This document shows positions 1-5,531 of a stretch of DNA of 7,074 nt, piece by piece. Every line of letters starts with the position of its first letter. Within the stretch, counting starts at the first letter, position 1. Source of the stretch: an uncultured Coriobacteriaceae bacterium. Its GTDB lineage: Bacteria > Actinomycetota > Coriobacteriia > Coriobacteriales > Atopobiaceae. The notes under the pieces are model-generated. The model was not told the origin of the DNA. It made no database searches and saw only the letters and a program-made list of their open reading frames with translations. The translations under genes and the position numbers were made by a program. The stretch is from positions 1 through 7,074 of the forward strand of contig CACXZL010000221.1 of NCBI GenBank assembly GCA_902772085.1. Reading direction: 5' to 3'.

Positions 1-226
1 CCGCCCCGTGTTGGCCATGTACGCCTCGAAGTCTTCGCACGAGGAGAAATCCATCTATGGAGCCCAGATACGGGCTGTCGATCGCCCGCGCGCTGATGAC
101 CTCGGACTTGTCAACGTCGCGAACCATCTCCCTCGTTCTCGAATCCGTAATCCACTCCTCGAGATACGTGTTGTCGAAGTAGGTCGGAGGATGATAGACG
201 GCGTTCTCCACGTCTCCAAATCTCAC
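1..226 (-). CDS. DUF4869-like protein, N-terminal part, partial and possibly disrupted
   Basis: This minus-strand frame runs off the left edge. From a GTG at 226-224 it reads VRFGDVENAVYHPPTYF, then a block containing NTYLEEWIT, then VRDVDKSEVI and IDSPYLGSI. From memory this matches the N-terminal half of DUF4869 proteins, small bacterial proteins of about 150 residues with no known function. No ribosome binding site precedes the GTG. The same frame is open up to an ATG at 328-326, but the extra residues are unlike the family and that ATG also lacks a Shine-Dalgarno sequence. After SPYLGSI, family members usually continue with a GVKTLI-type block. Here the frame reads low-quality sequence instead, while another frame (bases 54-1) reads MDFSSCEDFEAYMANTGR with codons typical of this genome. 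A frameshift or a junction near base 55 is likely, so this may be a pseudogene. The family call is moderately sure; the intactness of the gene is doubtful. Confidence 0.5.
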   Translation of the reverse strand, partial: MRFGDVENAVYHPPTYFDNTYLEEWITDSRTREMVRDVDKSEVISARAIDSPYLGSIDGFLLVRRLRGVHGQHGA

Positions 227-470
227 GATGATACTGTTGGCGCCAAAGAGTCGTTGAGGTATCGTATTCGGATACCGTGATAGCCTTGTTCCGCCCAGAT
301 TCGATTCTGAGACTCTAGGATAACTCATTCTGATGTACTATTGTTTGCCAACCGTCTTCGTGACGTTTCGCGCAATTCCTTCCACATGCGACGGAAGGCC
401 GCAAGAGAGGGGACAGCGATGGACGGCGTCTTGTCGTTTCGCACGGGTCATACTGGCCATAGCACACAGT
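227..470. other. Intergenic region between DUF4869-like fragment and exonuclease gene
   Basis: This gap of about 240 bases separates two divergent genes. It is less GC-rich at its left end than the flanking genes. No RNA gene or convincing repeat was seen. The only regulatory signal I can point to is the promoter-like block at 431-454, listed separately. Open frames across it, on both strands, have no ribosome binding site and atypical codons. Confidence 0.5.
431..454 (+). promoter_or_regulatory. Promoter-like block upstream of the exonuclease gene
   Basis: A CATACT hexamer (449-454), similar to a -10 element, ends 28 bases before the TTG start. It sits in the string ACGGGTCATACT (443-454), preceded by TTGTCG at 431-436. 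The 12-base gap between TTGTCG and the hexamer is too short for a normal -35/-10 pair, so TTGTCG may not be a true -35. The block closely resembles one in front of the transketolase operon (3480-3502), which is the main reason to list it. Confidence 0.3.
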
Positions 471-476
471 AAGGAG
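471..476 (+). promoter_or_regulatory. Ribosome binding site AAGGAG that fixes a TTG start
   Basis: AAGGAG lies 6 bases before TTG at 483-485. The same frame extends upstream to an ATG at 333, but that ATG has no ribosome binding site and the intervening peptide is unlike a conserved protein. This site is what decides the start of the exonuclease gene. Confidence 0.75.
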
Positions 477-482
477 CATACG

Positions 483-1451
483 TTGAATCTTGCCCAAGCC
501 ATAGAGCACGCAAACGCGTTTGTGTTTCCCGCGTTCCTGACGGACGACCTCGCGCGTACGGCAGAGCGCGAGAAGAACGAGGAGGCCATCGGGCTTCTGT
601 GGCAGGCTTGGATGGACGCCCCTCTCGGCGCGGAGCCCTTCCCCTTCGACCTCGTGCGCAGCCTGGCAGACCGCAACCGCGAGCTCTGCGACCTCATAGG
701 CGAGGAGCGTCTGCGTGACCTGCGAGGGACCAGTCTCGCTCAGCACTTGTCGGACAACGACCTCTTGCGCTCGGCAGCCGCCTTGCAGCATCGCGACGTC
801 TCTGAGGTGCGACGCAGCGCCGGTCCAGGGCTTCGCGACATGGGCATCGCCTACACCGAGTCGCCGGTCTCGGGCATGGTCGCGGGTGTGGACATCGAGA
901 CGACCAGCCGCTACCCCGACCGCGGCTACATCATCAACGTCGGACTTCAGTTTGTGCAACTCGCCCCAAAGGGCAAGGCCGACAAGGGCTACCTCGCCTA
1001 TTGCGGCATACCCGATCTATACGCCAACAAGGGCATACCGCTCGACTTCGTCCACCACATCAGCTGGAACGACCTCAAAGACAAGACCTCGTTTCGGCAG
1101 AACGCTCCGCTTCAGCAGGCGCTTCTCATGTCGATGGAGATCTTTCCTTACATGGCTCACAACGCGGCCTTCGAGGACTCGTGGTTCATGCTCAATCTCA
1201 ACGGCTATGCGGAAGGGCGCAAGGCAGGTCGCATCATCCCCATCGACACCCGCGACATCTGTCGCCGCATCGATCCCGAGGTGCGTACGCTGCCCCACGA
1301 CGCCAAGCCCGCCGCGCTCGAGACGTGGGCACGCCGGCGCAAGACACTCAAGGCGAACGAGAAGGAGCGCCATCTCGGTCTCGACGACGTGGACCTTATG
1401 ATCCGCACGGTAGAGGCGGAGTTCGCCGAGCGCAATATGTTTGCTGAGTAA
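483..1451 (+). CDS. DEDDh-type 3'-5' exonuclease domain protein (DnaQ/RNase T superfamily)
   Basis: The protein is 322 residues from the TTG start chosen by the AAGGAG site at 471-476; it ends with TAA. Residues about 1-130 are charged and look helical, with no domain I recognise. Residues about 133-310 carry the exonuclease fold. Exo I is GVDIETT, with D137 and E139. Exo II is AHNAAFED (H226 to D232). Exo III is the HLGLDD signature with H297 and D302, spaced as in the DEDDh subgroup. These residues bind two metal ions and remove nucleotides from 3' ends in DnaQ, RNase T and relatives. The usual Exo II aspartate is glutamate here (E231), a change also seen in some polymerase-linked exonucleases. 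Whether the substrate is DNA or RNA cannot be told. The protein lacks the length and partner domains of DNA polymerase III alpha or DinG. No signal peptide or membrane segment is visible, so it is probably cytoplasmic. The gene stands alone on the plus strand, convergent with the transketolase operon. Confidence 0.82.
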   Translation: MNLAQAIEHANAFVFPAFLTDDLARTAEREKNEEAIGLLWQAWMDAPLGAEPFPFDLVRSLADRNRELCDLIGEERLRDLRGTSLAQHLSDNDLLRSAAALQHRDVSEVRRSAGPGLRDMGIAYTESPVSGMVAGVDIETTSRYPDRGYIINVGLQFVQLAPKGKADKGYLAYCGIPDLYANKGIPLDFVHHISWNDLKDKTSFRQNAPLQQALLMSMEIFPYMAHNAAFEDSWFMLNLNGYAEGRKAGRIIPIDTRDICRRIDPEVRTLPHDAKPAALETWARRRKTLKANEKERHLGLDDVDLMIRTVEAEFAERNMFAE

Positions 1452-1462
1452 CGACGCAGGAC

Positions 1463-1535
1463 GCCTCCCGCGTTTGCTCGACAGCCAAAGAGCCGTGCTT
1501 CGCACGGAACTCGCTGCCACGTGAACGCGGGAGGC
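1463..1535. repeat. Nested inverted repeat, possible structured RNA or terminator-like element
   Basis: GCCTCCCGCGTT (1463-1474) is perfectly complementary to AACGCGGGAGGC (1524-1535), giving a 12-pair stem around a 49-base interior. Inside sits a second perfect hairpin, CCGTGC (1493-1498), TTC loop, GCACGG (1502-1507). The element begins 11 bases after the exonuclease stop codon. There is no T-run after it on either strand, so it is not a typical intrinsic terminator. It may protect mRNA ends, be a small RNA, or be a remnant of a mobile repeat. Confidence 0.55.
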
Positions 1536-1561
1536 GCCCCGCATGATGTAAGGTCCTGCCC

Positions 1562-1583
1562 GGCCGCTTTGGGCCACGCGGCC
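1562..1583. repeat. GGCCGC/GCGGCC hairpin at the edge of the tandem repeat
   Basis: GGCCGC (1562-1567) and GCGGCC (1578-1583) form a perfect six-pair stem with a 10-base loop. The right arm is part of the first tandem repeat unit. No T-run follows on either strand. Confidence 0.4.
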
Positions 1584-1674
1584 AGGCAACCACGCGGCCA
1601 GGCAACCACGCGGCCAGGCAACCACGCGGACGCGGCCACGCGGCCAGGCAACCACGCGGAGGCGGCCAGGCAAC
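1575..1674. repeat. GC-rich 16-base tandem repeat
   Basis: The unit CACGCGGCCAGGCAAC occurs perfectly three times in direct succession (1575-1590, 1591-1606, 1607-1622). A shortened 14-base copy follows (1623-1636), then another perfect copy (1637-1652). The last is a 22-base copy with six extra bases inside (1653-1674). There are no spacers, so this is not a CRISPR array. It lies in the space between the convergent exonuclease and transketolase genes, ending 10 bases beyond the transketolase stop codon. Slipped-strand expansion would explain the pattern of perfect and indel-bearing copies. Confidence 0.85.
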
Positions 1675-1684
1675 CCCGTCTTCT

Positions 1685-2611
1685 TTACTGGCAGAGCTCA
1701 CGAGCACAGTCGATGATGTGCTCGGCGTTGAGGCCATAGTAGTCTAGAAGCGCAGAACCCTCGCCCGAAGTGCCAAAGATGTCAAACATGCCGATGCGAC
1801 GCACGGGCACAGGGCACTTCTCGCTCAGCGTCTCGCACACCGCCGTGCCCAAGCCGCCGACGATGCTACCCTCTTCAATGGTGATGACTTTGCCCGTCTT
1901 TTGCGCACAGGTCACCAGGAGCTCCTCGTCAATGGGCTTGATGGTGTGGATGTTTACCACCTGGGCATCGATGCCCTCTTCTGCCAGCTGCTTCGCCGCG
2001 TCGAGCGCACGAGGCACCATCATACCGCACGCCACGATGGTAACGTCAGTGCCATCGCGCAACAAATCACCCTTGAGAAGATCGAACTGATAATCCTCGT
2101 CGTGAATCGTCGGGCTCGCCAGGCGAGCGACGCGCAGATACGCCGGCCCATCATGCTCCGCCAGGGCAAGCGTGGCCGCATAGGCCTCAACGTCATCTGC
2201 AGGCACGACCACCGTCATATGCGGCAGCGAACGCATGATGGCGATGTCTTCCACGGCCTGATGGGAACTTCCGTCCTCGCCACAGCTCGGACCGGCATGG
2301 CTTCCCACGATCTTTACATTGAGATGCGCGTTGCATACCGAATTGCGAATCTGCTCAAACGCACGTCCCGTACAAAACACGGCAAACGAAGAGGCGAAGG
2401 GTATCTTGCCGCAGGTGGCAAGGCCCGCAGCCGTGCCCACCATATCGGCCTCGGAGATGCCCATGTCGAAGAAGCGCTCAGGATGCTGTGCACCAAAGCC
2501 CGCAGACTTCGTCGATCCAGCCAGATCTGCATCAAGTGCCACCACCTGCGGATTTGTGTTTCCCAGCTCGATGAGTGCCTTGCCATAGGCCTCGCGGGTT
2601 GCAGAGTTCAT
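1685..2611 (-). CDS. Transketolase, C-terminal subunit
   Basis: This 308-residue protein is the C-terminal half of a split transketolase. It holds the pyrimidine-binding domain (about 3-165) and the C-terminal transketolase domain (about 185-300). GISEADM places the family's catalytic glutamate at E54, which in known transketolases activates the aminopyrimidine ring of thiamine diphosphate. GEDGSSHQ (111-118) matches the conserved GEDGPTHQ loop, whose histidine contacts the sugar substrate. With the N-terminal subunit it moves two-carbon units between sugar phosphates in the non-oxidative pentose phosphate pathway, in the cytoplasm. The start is ATG at 2611-2609, supported by AAGGAGGAG five bases upstream. 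It lies 18 bases after the N-terminal gene's stop, so the two are surely co-transcribed and made in equal amounts. A 1-deoxyxylulose-5-phosphate synthase is less likely, since that enzyme is a single chain of about 620 residues. Both halves look intact. Confidence 0.93.
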   Translation of the reverse strand: MNSATREAYGKALIELGNTNPQVVALDADLAGSTKSAGFGAQHPERFFDMGISEADMVGTAAGLATCGKIPFASSFAVFCTGRAFEQIRNSVCNAHLNVKIVGSHAGPSCGEDGSSHQAVEDIAIMRSLPHMTVVVPADDVEAYAATLALAEHDGPAYLRVARLASPTIHDEDYQFDLLKGDLLRDGTDVTIVACGMMVPRALDAAKQLAEEGIDAQVVNIHTIKPIDEELLVTCAQKTGKVITIEEGSIVGGLGTAVCETLSEKCPVPVRRIGMFDIFGTSGEGSALLDYYGLNAEHIIDCARELCQ

Positions 2612-2616
2612 AGGTG

Positions 2617-2625
2617 CTCCTCCTT
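2617..2625 (-). promoter_or_regulatory. Ribosome binding site of the transketolase C-terminal subunit gene
   Basis: AAGGAGGAG on the minus strand lies 5 bases before the ATG, inside the 18-base gap between the two transketolase genes. It confirms that this is an independent start rather than a frameshifted single gene. Confidence 0.75.
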
Positions 2626-2629
2626 CGGC

Positions 2630-3442
2630 CTAGTTTGCCGCCAGCTCGGCGAGTGCCCGTTTTGCCTGCTCGGCGTTTGGCGCCACCCCATGCCAGTCCA
2701 CGACGTTTTCCATAAACGAGACGCCTTTGCCCTTCACCGTCTCGCACACGATCACGGTCGGCTTGCCCTCAGTCGCCTTCGCCGCAATGATCGCAGCGTC
2801 TATGGCGTCGAGATCGTGTCCGTCTATGCGCATGGCGTTCCAACCAAAGGCCCTGAACTTCTCGTCGATGGGCTCCACGTTCATGACTTGGCTGTTTGGT
2901 CCATCGATCTGAAGGCCATTGTGGTCTACGAAGGCGATGACGTGATCGAGCCTGTAGTGCGCAGCGCTCATGGCTGCCTCCCACACCTGGCCTTCTTGAA
3001 GCTCGCCATCACCCATGACGCAGTACACGTAGTAGTCTCGTCCATCCAAGCGGCCGGCAAGCGCCATGCCGTTTGCCACCGAAAGCCCTTGTCCGAGCGA
3101 TCCGGTGCTCATGTCCACGCCGGGCGTCTCAGTCCTACATGGATGGCCTTGCAGGCGCGAACCGATCTTGCGCAGCGTGATGAGCTCTTCTTCGGGGAAG
3201 AACCCACGCATGGCAAGCGCGGCATACAGTGCCGGAGCCGCATGGCCTTTGCCCAACACAAATCGGTCCCGGTCTTCCCATAAAGGGTTGCCGGGATCGA
3301 CGTGCATGTGCTTGAAATACAGCGTGGCTATGATATCGGTTGCAGAAAGCGATCCGCCAGGATGCCCCGATCCGGCGGCTGCGAGCATCTCGACTATATG
3401 TGCCCGCATCTTCTTTGTGACGTTCACGAGATCGTACGCCAT
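2630..3442 (-). CDS. Transketolase, N-terminal (ThDP-binding) subunit
   Basis: This 270-residue protein is the N-terminal, diphosphate-binding half of transketolase. Visible hallmarks, in order, are GSGHPGGSLS (24-33), GKGHAAPALY (64-73), QGHPCR (98-103) and TGSLGQGL (113-120). The thiamine diphosphate motif starts with GDG (144-146) and ends in DHN (173-175), where metal and diphosphate are held. ETVKGKG (234-240) and the WHG at 250-252 are also conserved. The length matches the N-terminal protein of two-gene transketolases; fused enzymes have about 620-670 residues in one chain. Start ATG at 3442-3440 has AAAGGAG eight bases upstream. It is the first gene of a two-gene operon with the C-terminal subunit; the pair shares the ThDP site across the subunit boundary. 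The promoter-like block at 3480-3502 lies directly upstream. The protein is cytoplasmic and looks complete. Confidence 0.93.
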   Translation of the reverse strand: MAYDLVNVTKKMRAHIVEMLAAAGSGHPGGSLSATDIIATLYFKHMHVDPGNPLWEDRDRFVLGKGHAAPALYAALAMRGFFPEEELITLRKIGSRLQGHPCRTETPGVDMSTGSLGQGLSVANGMALAGRLDGRDYYVYCVMGDGELQEGQVWEAAMSAAHYRLDHVIAFVDHNGLQIDGPNSQVMNVEPIDEKFRAFGWNAMRIDGHDLDAIDAAIIAAKATEGKPTVIVCETVKGKGVSFMENVVDWHGVAPNAEQAKRALAELAAN

Positions 3443-3450
3443 TGGACAGT

Positions 3451-3457
3451 CTCCTTT
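3451..3457 (-). promoter_or_regulatory. Ribosome binding site of the transketolase N-terminal subunit gene
   Basis: AAAGGAG on the minus strand, 8 bases before the ATG at 3442-3440. Confidence 0.7.
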
Positions 3458-3479
3458 GAAAGGTAATCCCTATCTAAGA

Positions 3480-3502
3480 AGTATAGACCCGTTTACCGAC
3501 AA
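3480..3502 (-). promoter_or_regulatory. Likely promoter of the transketolase operon
   Basis: On the minus strand, TATACT (3485-3480), a close match to a -10 element, ends 37 bases before the transketolase ATG. It is part of ACGGGTCTATACT (3492-3480). TTGTCG lies upstream at 3502-3497, but only 11 bases away, so it is not in standard -35 position. No good -35 was found at 17 bases. The block fills the 86-base gap between the membrane protein stop and the operon, and it resembles the block at 431-454. Confidence 0.45.
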
Positions 3503-3528
3503 AACTGAGACGATTGACGGAGTTCTTT

Positions 3529-4338
3529 TTATTTCTTTTGTTCGTACGTACCGTTGTAGCGATCGCTGTATTGCGAAAACTCGCGCGCCCAGTCAGGCAG
3601 GTCCTTGCCCGCGGCCGTAATCCAGCTGCTCACGTCCGCACGAAACTCCTTCTGATAGCTCGTCTTTGCCTCGTCCACCACTATGTAGAGGTCTTCCTTG
3701 CCCCTGAGCGCACGGGTGGCCCGTACGATGATGTGCATGCTGATGTAGCCCACTATGAGACAGGACGCACCGGCGGTCGTCACGTTGAAGAGCGTGATGA
3801 CGGACGGGTTGATAAAGGATCTGAACTGCGCAAACACCGCCGTCTGGAAAGCGTAGAGCGATACGAGGGACGCCGCGAGGTTGATGGACTTGCTCGCGGA
3901 GATGAGCGGGCTCTCCAACTTGCGATAGTTCCAGAGGTTGCGCGCGGAATTGATAAGGGTGTAGAAGGTGAAGGCCCCGACCACGAAAACCATGTGGCCA
4001 GGATACTCCTTGGGCTCGCTGCCGCCGTTGTTTACCAGAAGGCCGATTACAAGAATGAATATGGTCAGGACCAGCATGAGCACCCCGCACTTGCGATAGC
4101 GACGCAGCTCTTCTCGTCCATCCGCCGCCTCATGCCGTATGTAGTGGAGCATGAGCACGCGTGTGGCGGTAAGCAGGATGTAGTAGAGCGCCAGCGCATC
4201 GAACCATGCTGACTTGCGCGTGAGACCGATGAGCGCCTGATACATGGAATAGGTGAGGTTCACGCCAGTAGATATATGGACCGATGCCTCAGCACGAAAC
4301 CACAGGTCTGTACGATAGTCGTTCACTGCCTTGAGCAT
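3529..4338 (-). CDS. Six-helix integral membrane protein of unknown function
   Basis: From ATG at 4338-4336 the protein has 269 residues. Hydrophobic stretches at about 16-36, 46-66, 84-103, 114-132, 152-170 and 181-205 predict six membrane helices. A basic loop with REELRRYRK lies between helices 2 and 3, and a polar, probably cytoplasmic tail of about 60 residues (210-269) follows the last helix. It resembles uncharacterised membrane proteins of Firmicutes and Coriobacteriia whose N-terminus has an FR...S...N..Y pattern followed by a WF..L..YY segment. I know no function for them. The frame is open further upstream to an ATG at 4413, but that extension is cysteine/arginine-rich and overlaps the divergent methyltransferase gene, so I chose the internal ATG. 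No Shine-Dalgarno sequence precedes it, so the start is uncertain and the mRNA may be nearly leaderless. The gene is 42 bases from the divergent trmB-like gene and 86 bases upstream of the transketolase operon, which has its own promoter-like block. Confidence 0.78.
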   Translation of the reverse strand: MLKAVNDYRTDLWFRAEASVHISTGVNLTYSMYQALIGLTRKSAWFDALALYYILLTATRVLMLHYIRHEAADGREELRRYRKCGVLMLVLTIFILVIGLLVNNGGSEPKEYPGHMVFVVGAFTFYTLINSARNLWNYRKLESPLISASKSINLAASLVSLYAFQTAVFAQFRSFINPSVITLFNVTTAGASCLIVGYISMHIIVRATRALRGKEDLYIVVDEAKTSYQKEFRADVSSWITAAGKDLPDWAREFSQYSDRYNGTYEQKK

Positions 4339-4370
4339 TGGTCGACGACGGCCAAACGACGGACGGCAAC

Positions 4371-4376
4371 AAGGAG
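4371..4376 (+). promoter_or_regulatory. Ribosome binding site of the trmB-like gene
   Basis: AAGGAG lies 4 bases before ATG 4381 and 13 bases before a second in-frame ATG at 4390. Neither distance is ideal; the first is the better choice. The site rules out the upstream in-frame ATG at 4276. Confidence 0.6.
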
Positions 4377-4380
4377 TCCC

Positions 4381-5199
4381 ATGCACGGTATGCACGCGCG
4401 CCTGCCAAGGCATTTTGTATTGGAAGAACGGCTCGAACGCTATGCGGACGCCATAGAGCTCGAGCCGCGGCGCTATGCAGGCAGATGGTCCGAAGCCTGC
4501 ACACCGCTGGGCGGCTCGGGGGAGGAGCGGCCGTTTGGAAGCGTTCGCCTGGATTTGGGCTGTGGCAAGGGCGCCTTCGTGGTGGAGGCCGCGCGGCGCA
4601 ACCCCGACGTACTGTACGTGGCGATGGATTCAGAGCCCCTCTGCATCGCGTATACGGCGCAGCATGTGATGGAGGCGGGTCTTCACAATGTCGTGGTAGT
4701 GCCTGGGCTGGGCAGCCTCGTGCACCGCGCGTTTGGGCCAGGGGAGGTCGACTGCATTCACCTCAACTTCCCGACCCCGTTTCCCCGCAAGAAGGAGGCG
4801 GACAAGCGACTCGTAGCACTCGAAAGGCTTCTGGAGTATCGCACGGTGTTGGCGCCGGAGGGCACCGTGCGACTGCGCACGGACAGTCAGCCCTTGCGCG
4901 ACTTTACCCTCACCCAGCTACGGATTGCCGGCTACGAGGTCGTGTGGTCAAGCGACGACGAGCGATCCGACCTGCCCGACGAGCCCACGAGCGAGTATGA
5001 GCAGCGACTTACGTCGCAGGGCGCCAAAGTCTATGGCTTATGGGCGACCCCGCGCGAGCTTATCGGCCCTCCCGTTCAGACTGCGTCATTGAGCCTGGTG
5101 GACTATCTACCCGAGGATCTCTTTGCAAGCGGTTACGTACCCCATGGCATGGACGGCGCCATCACCAACCTGCGCAATCGCCGCGCTCATGGCCGCTAG
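4381..5199 (+). CDS. trmB: tRNA (guanine-N7)-methyltransferase, TrmB-type, divergent
   Basis: The 272-residue product has a Rossmann-type methyltransferase core. LDLGCGKG (57-64) is the S-adenosylmethionine-binding motif I. The NFPTPFPRKK block (129-138) corresponds to TrmB's FPDPWxK motif. RTDSQ (166-170) and PTSEYEQR (202-209) correspond to the conserved TD and T-x-F/Y-E-x-R motifs. The enzyme transfers a methyl group to N7 of guanine-46 in the tRNA variable loop. Compared with E. coli TrmB (alignment from memory), the motif aspartate is threonine (T132) and two further positions, usually His and Arg, are E139 and K142, whereas D168 and T203 are kept. It also has an N-terminal arm of about 50 residues and a C-terminal extension of about 45 beyond the usual end. 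Activity or specificity could therefore differ. The start is ATG 4381, after AAGGAG. The gene is divergent from the membrane protein and appears to be transcribed alone. Confidence 0.8.
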   Translation: MHGMHARLPRHFVLEERLERYADAIELEPRRYAGRWSEACTPLGGSGEERPFGSVRLDLGCGKGAFVVEAARRNPDVLYVAMDSEPLCIAYTAQHVMEAGLHNVVVVPGLGSLVHRAFGPGEVDCIHLNFPTPFPRKKEADKRLVALERLLEYRTVLAPEGTVRLRTDSQPLRDFTLTQLRIAGYEVVWSSDDERSDLPDEPTSEYEQRLTSQGAKVYGLWATPRELIGPPVQTASLSLVDYLPEDLFASGYVPHGMDGAITNLRNRRAHGR

Positions 5200-5222
5200 C
5201 GCATGCCCAGCCGCGCGTATTG

Positions 5223-5291
5223 TGTCACGGTGACGTGACAACGGGGTCGTGACATGACAACGTGACAAGGGGGTCGGAGGCCTTTGTCACG
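5223..5291. repeat. GTGACA/TGTCAC hexamer cluster with stem-loop
   Basis: TGTCAC occurs at 5223-5228 and 5285-5290; GTGACA occurs at 5235-5240, 5249-5254 and 5262-5267, with partial copies at 5230-5234 and 5255-5259. Two copies belong to a longer near-direct repeat, GTGACAACGGGGTC and GTGACAAGGGGGTC (5235-5248 and 5262-5275). CGTGACAAGG (5261-5270) pairs with CCTTTGTCACG (5281-5291) apart from one bulged base, around a 10-base loop. The first TGTCAC and GTGACA also pair across 6 bases. It begins 24 bases after the trmB stop. It may be a REP-like intergenic element or act as an mRNA end for trmB; a T-run for an intrinsic terminator is lacking. Confidence 0.65.
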
Positions 5292-5311
5292 TTTGCCACG
5301 GGGACGCGTTA

Positions 5312-5326
5312 ACACGCCACGCGTGT
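5312..5326. repeat. Short hairpin ACACGC-CAC-GCGTGT
   Basis: A perfect six-pair inverted repeat with a 3-base loop, about 110 bases after the trmB stop. No T-run follows directly, so a terminator role is unproven. Confidence 0.4.
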
Positions 5327-5413
5327 GGTTATTGGCCCCTTCTGTATACCACCCACGAACCTTGCCACAAAGCGCCAAACCCACCAAACGCCCTAGACAA
5401 GCAGCCACACCCA

Positions 5414-5434
5414 GTCCCTCAGCGAAGCGAGGAC
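5414..5434. repeat. Hairpin with GAA loop
   Basis: The left arm (5414-5423, GTC-CTC-GC with two unpaired bases) pairs with the right arm GCGAGGAC (5427-5434) around a GAA loop. It lies about 100 bases downstream of the glycosyltransferase stop on the minus strand. Its role is unknown. Confidence 0.35.
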
Positions 5435-5460
5435 AGCCTGAGCACGGCGCTTGTTCATGA

Positions 5461-5494
5461 CGCCAAAAGGAATTGCCGCTTCCTTCGGGGCGGC
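5461..5494 (-). terminator. Possible terminator of the glycosyltransferase gene
   Basis: GCCGC (5475-5479) and GCGGC (5490-5494) form a GC-rich stem with a further CC-TTC-GG pairing inside. It lies about 38 bases after the glycosyltransferase stop codon on the minus strand. On that strand the stem is followed by AATTCCTTTT, a weak T-rich tail. This is a plausible but imperfect intrinsic terminator. Confidence 0.35.
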
Positions 5495-5531
5495 CCACAA
5501 ACAAGAACGCTACGCCCCCGAGCGGATCGCG

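Larger units (their letters stand above)
5200..5531. other. Intergenic region rich in short inverted repeats
   Basis: This 332-base stretch lies between the convergent trmB-like and glycosyltransferase genes. No tRNA or other RNA gene was recognised. Its left part holds a cluster of GTGACA/TGTCAC hexamers (5223-5291). Further right come a short hairpin at 5312-5326, one at 5414-5434 and one at 5475-5494. The middle, about 5335-5410, is C/A-rich on the plus strand with no structure I can see. Open frames across it lack ribosome binding sites. Confidence 0.7.

Noticed and set aside
8..280. Plus-strand open frame of 90 codons at the left edge
   Set aside because: It lies opposite the DUF4869-like frame, has no ribosome binding site and resembles no family.
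1575..1674. CRISPR array
   Set aside because: The repeat units are contiguous and only 16 bases long, with no spacers and no cas genes nearby.
1521..1739. Plus-strand open frame through the tandem repeat
   Set aside because: Its sequence is the repeat read in one frame, with no ribosome binding site; it overlaps the transketolase end.
1901..3283. Long plus-strand open frame of 460 codons
   Set aside because: It is antisense to both transketolase genes, whose motifs are unmistakable; long antisense frames are common in GC-rich genomes.
3514..4212. Plus-strand open frame of 232 codons
   Set aside because: It is antisense to the six-helix membrane protein, and its His/Arg/Glu-rich composition is typical of a shadow frame.
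5393..5458. Minus-strand 21-residue ORF MNKRRAQAVLASLRDWVWLLV
   Set aside because: The peptide looks protein-like, but there is no ribosome binding site and it is too short to judge; it also overlaps a hairpin. It might be a gene remnant.
5196..5504. Minus-strand open frame of 102 codons between trmB and the glycosyltransferase
   Set aside because: No ribosome binding site, a Cys/Arg-rich composition, and it reads through the hairpin and hexamer repeats.
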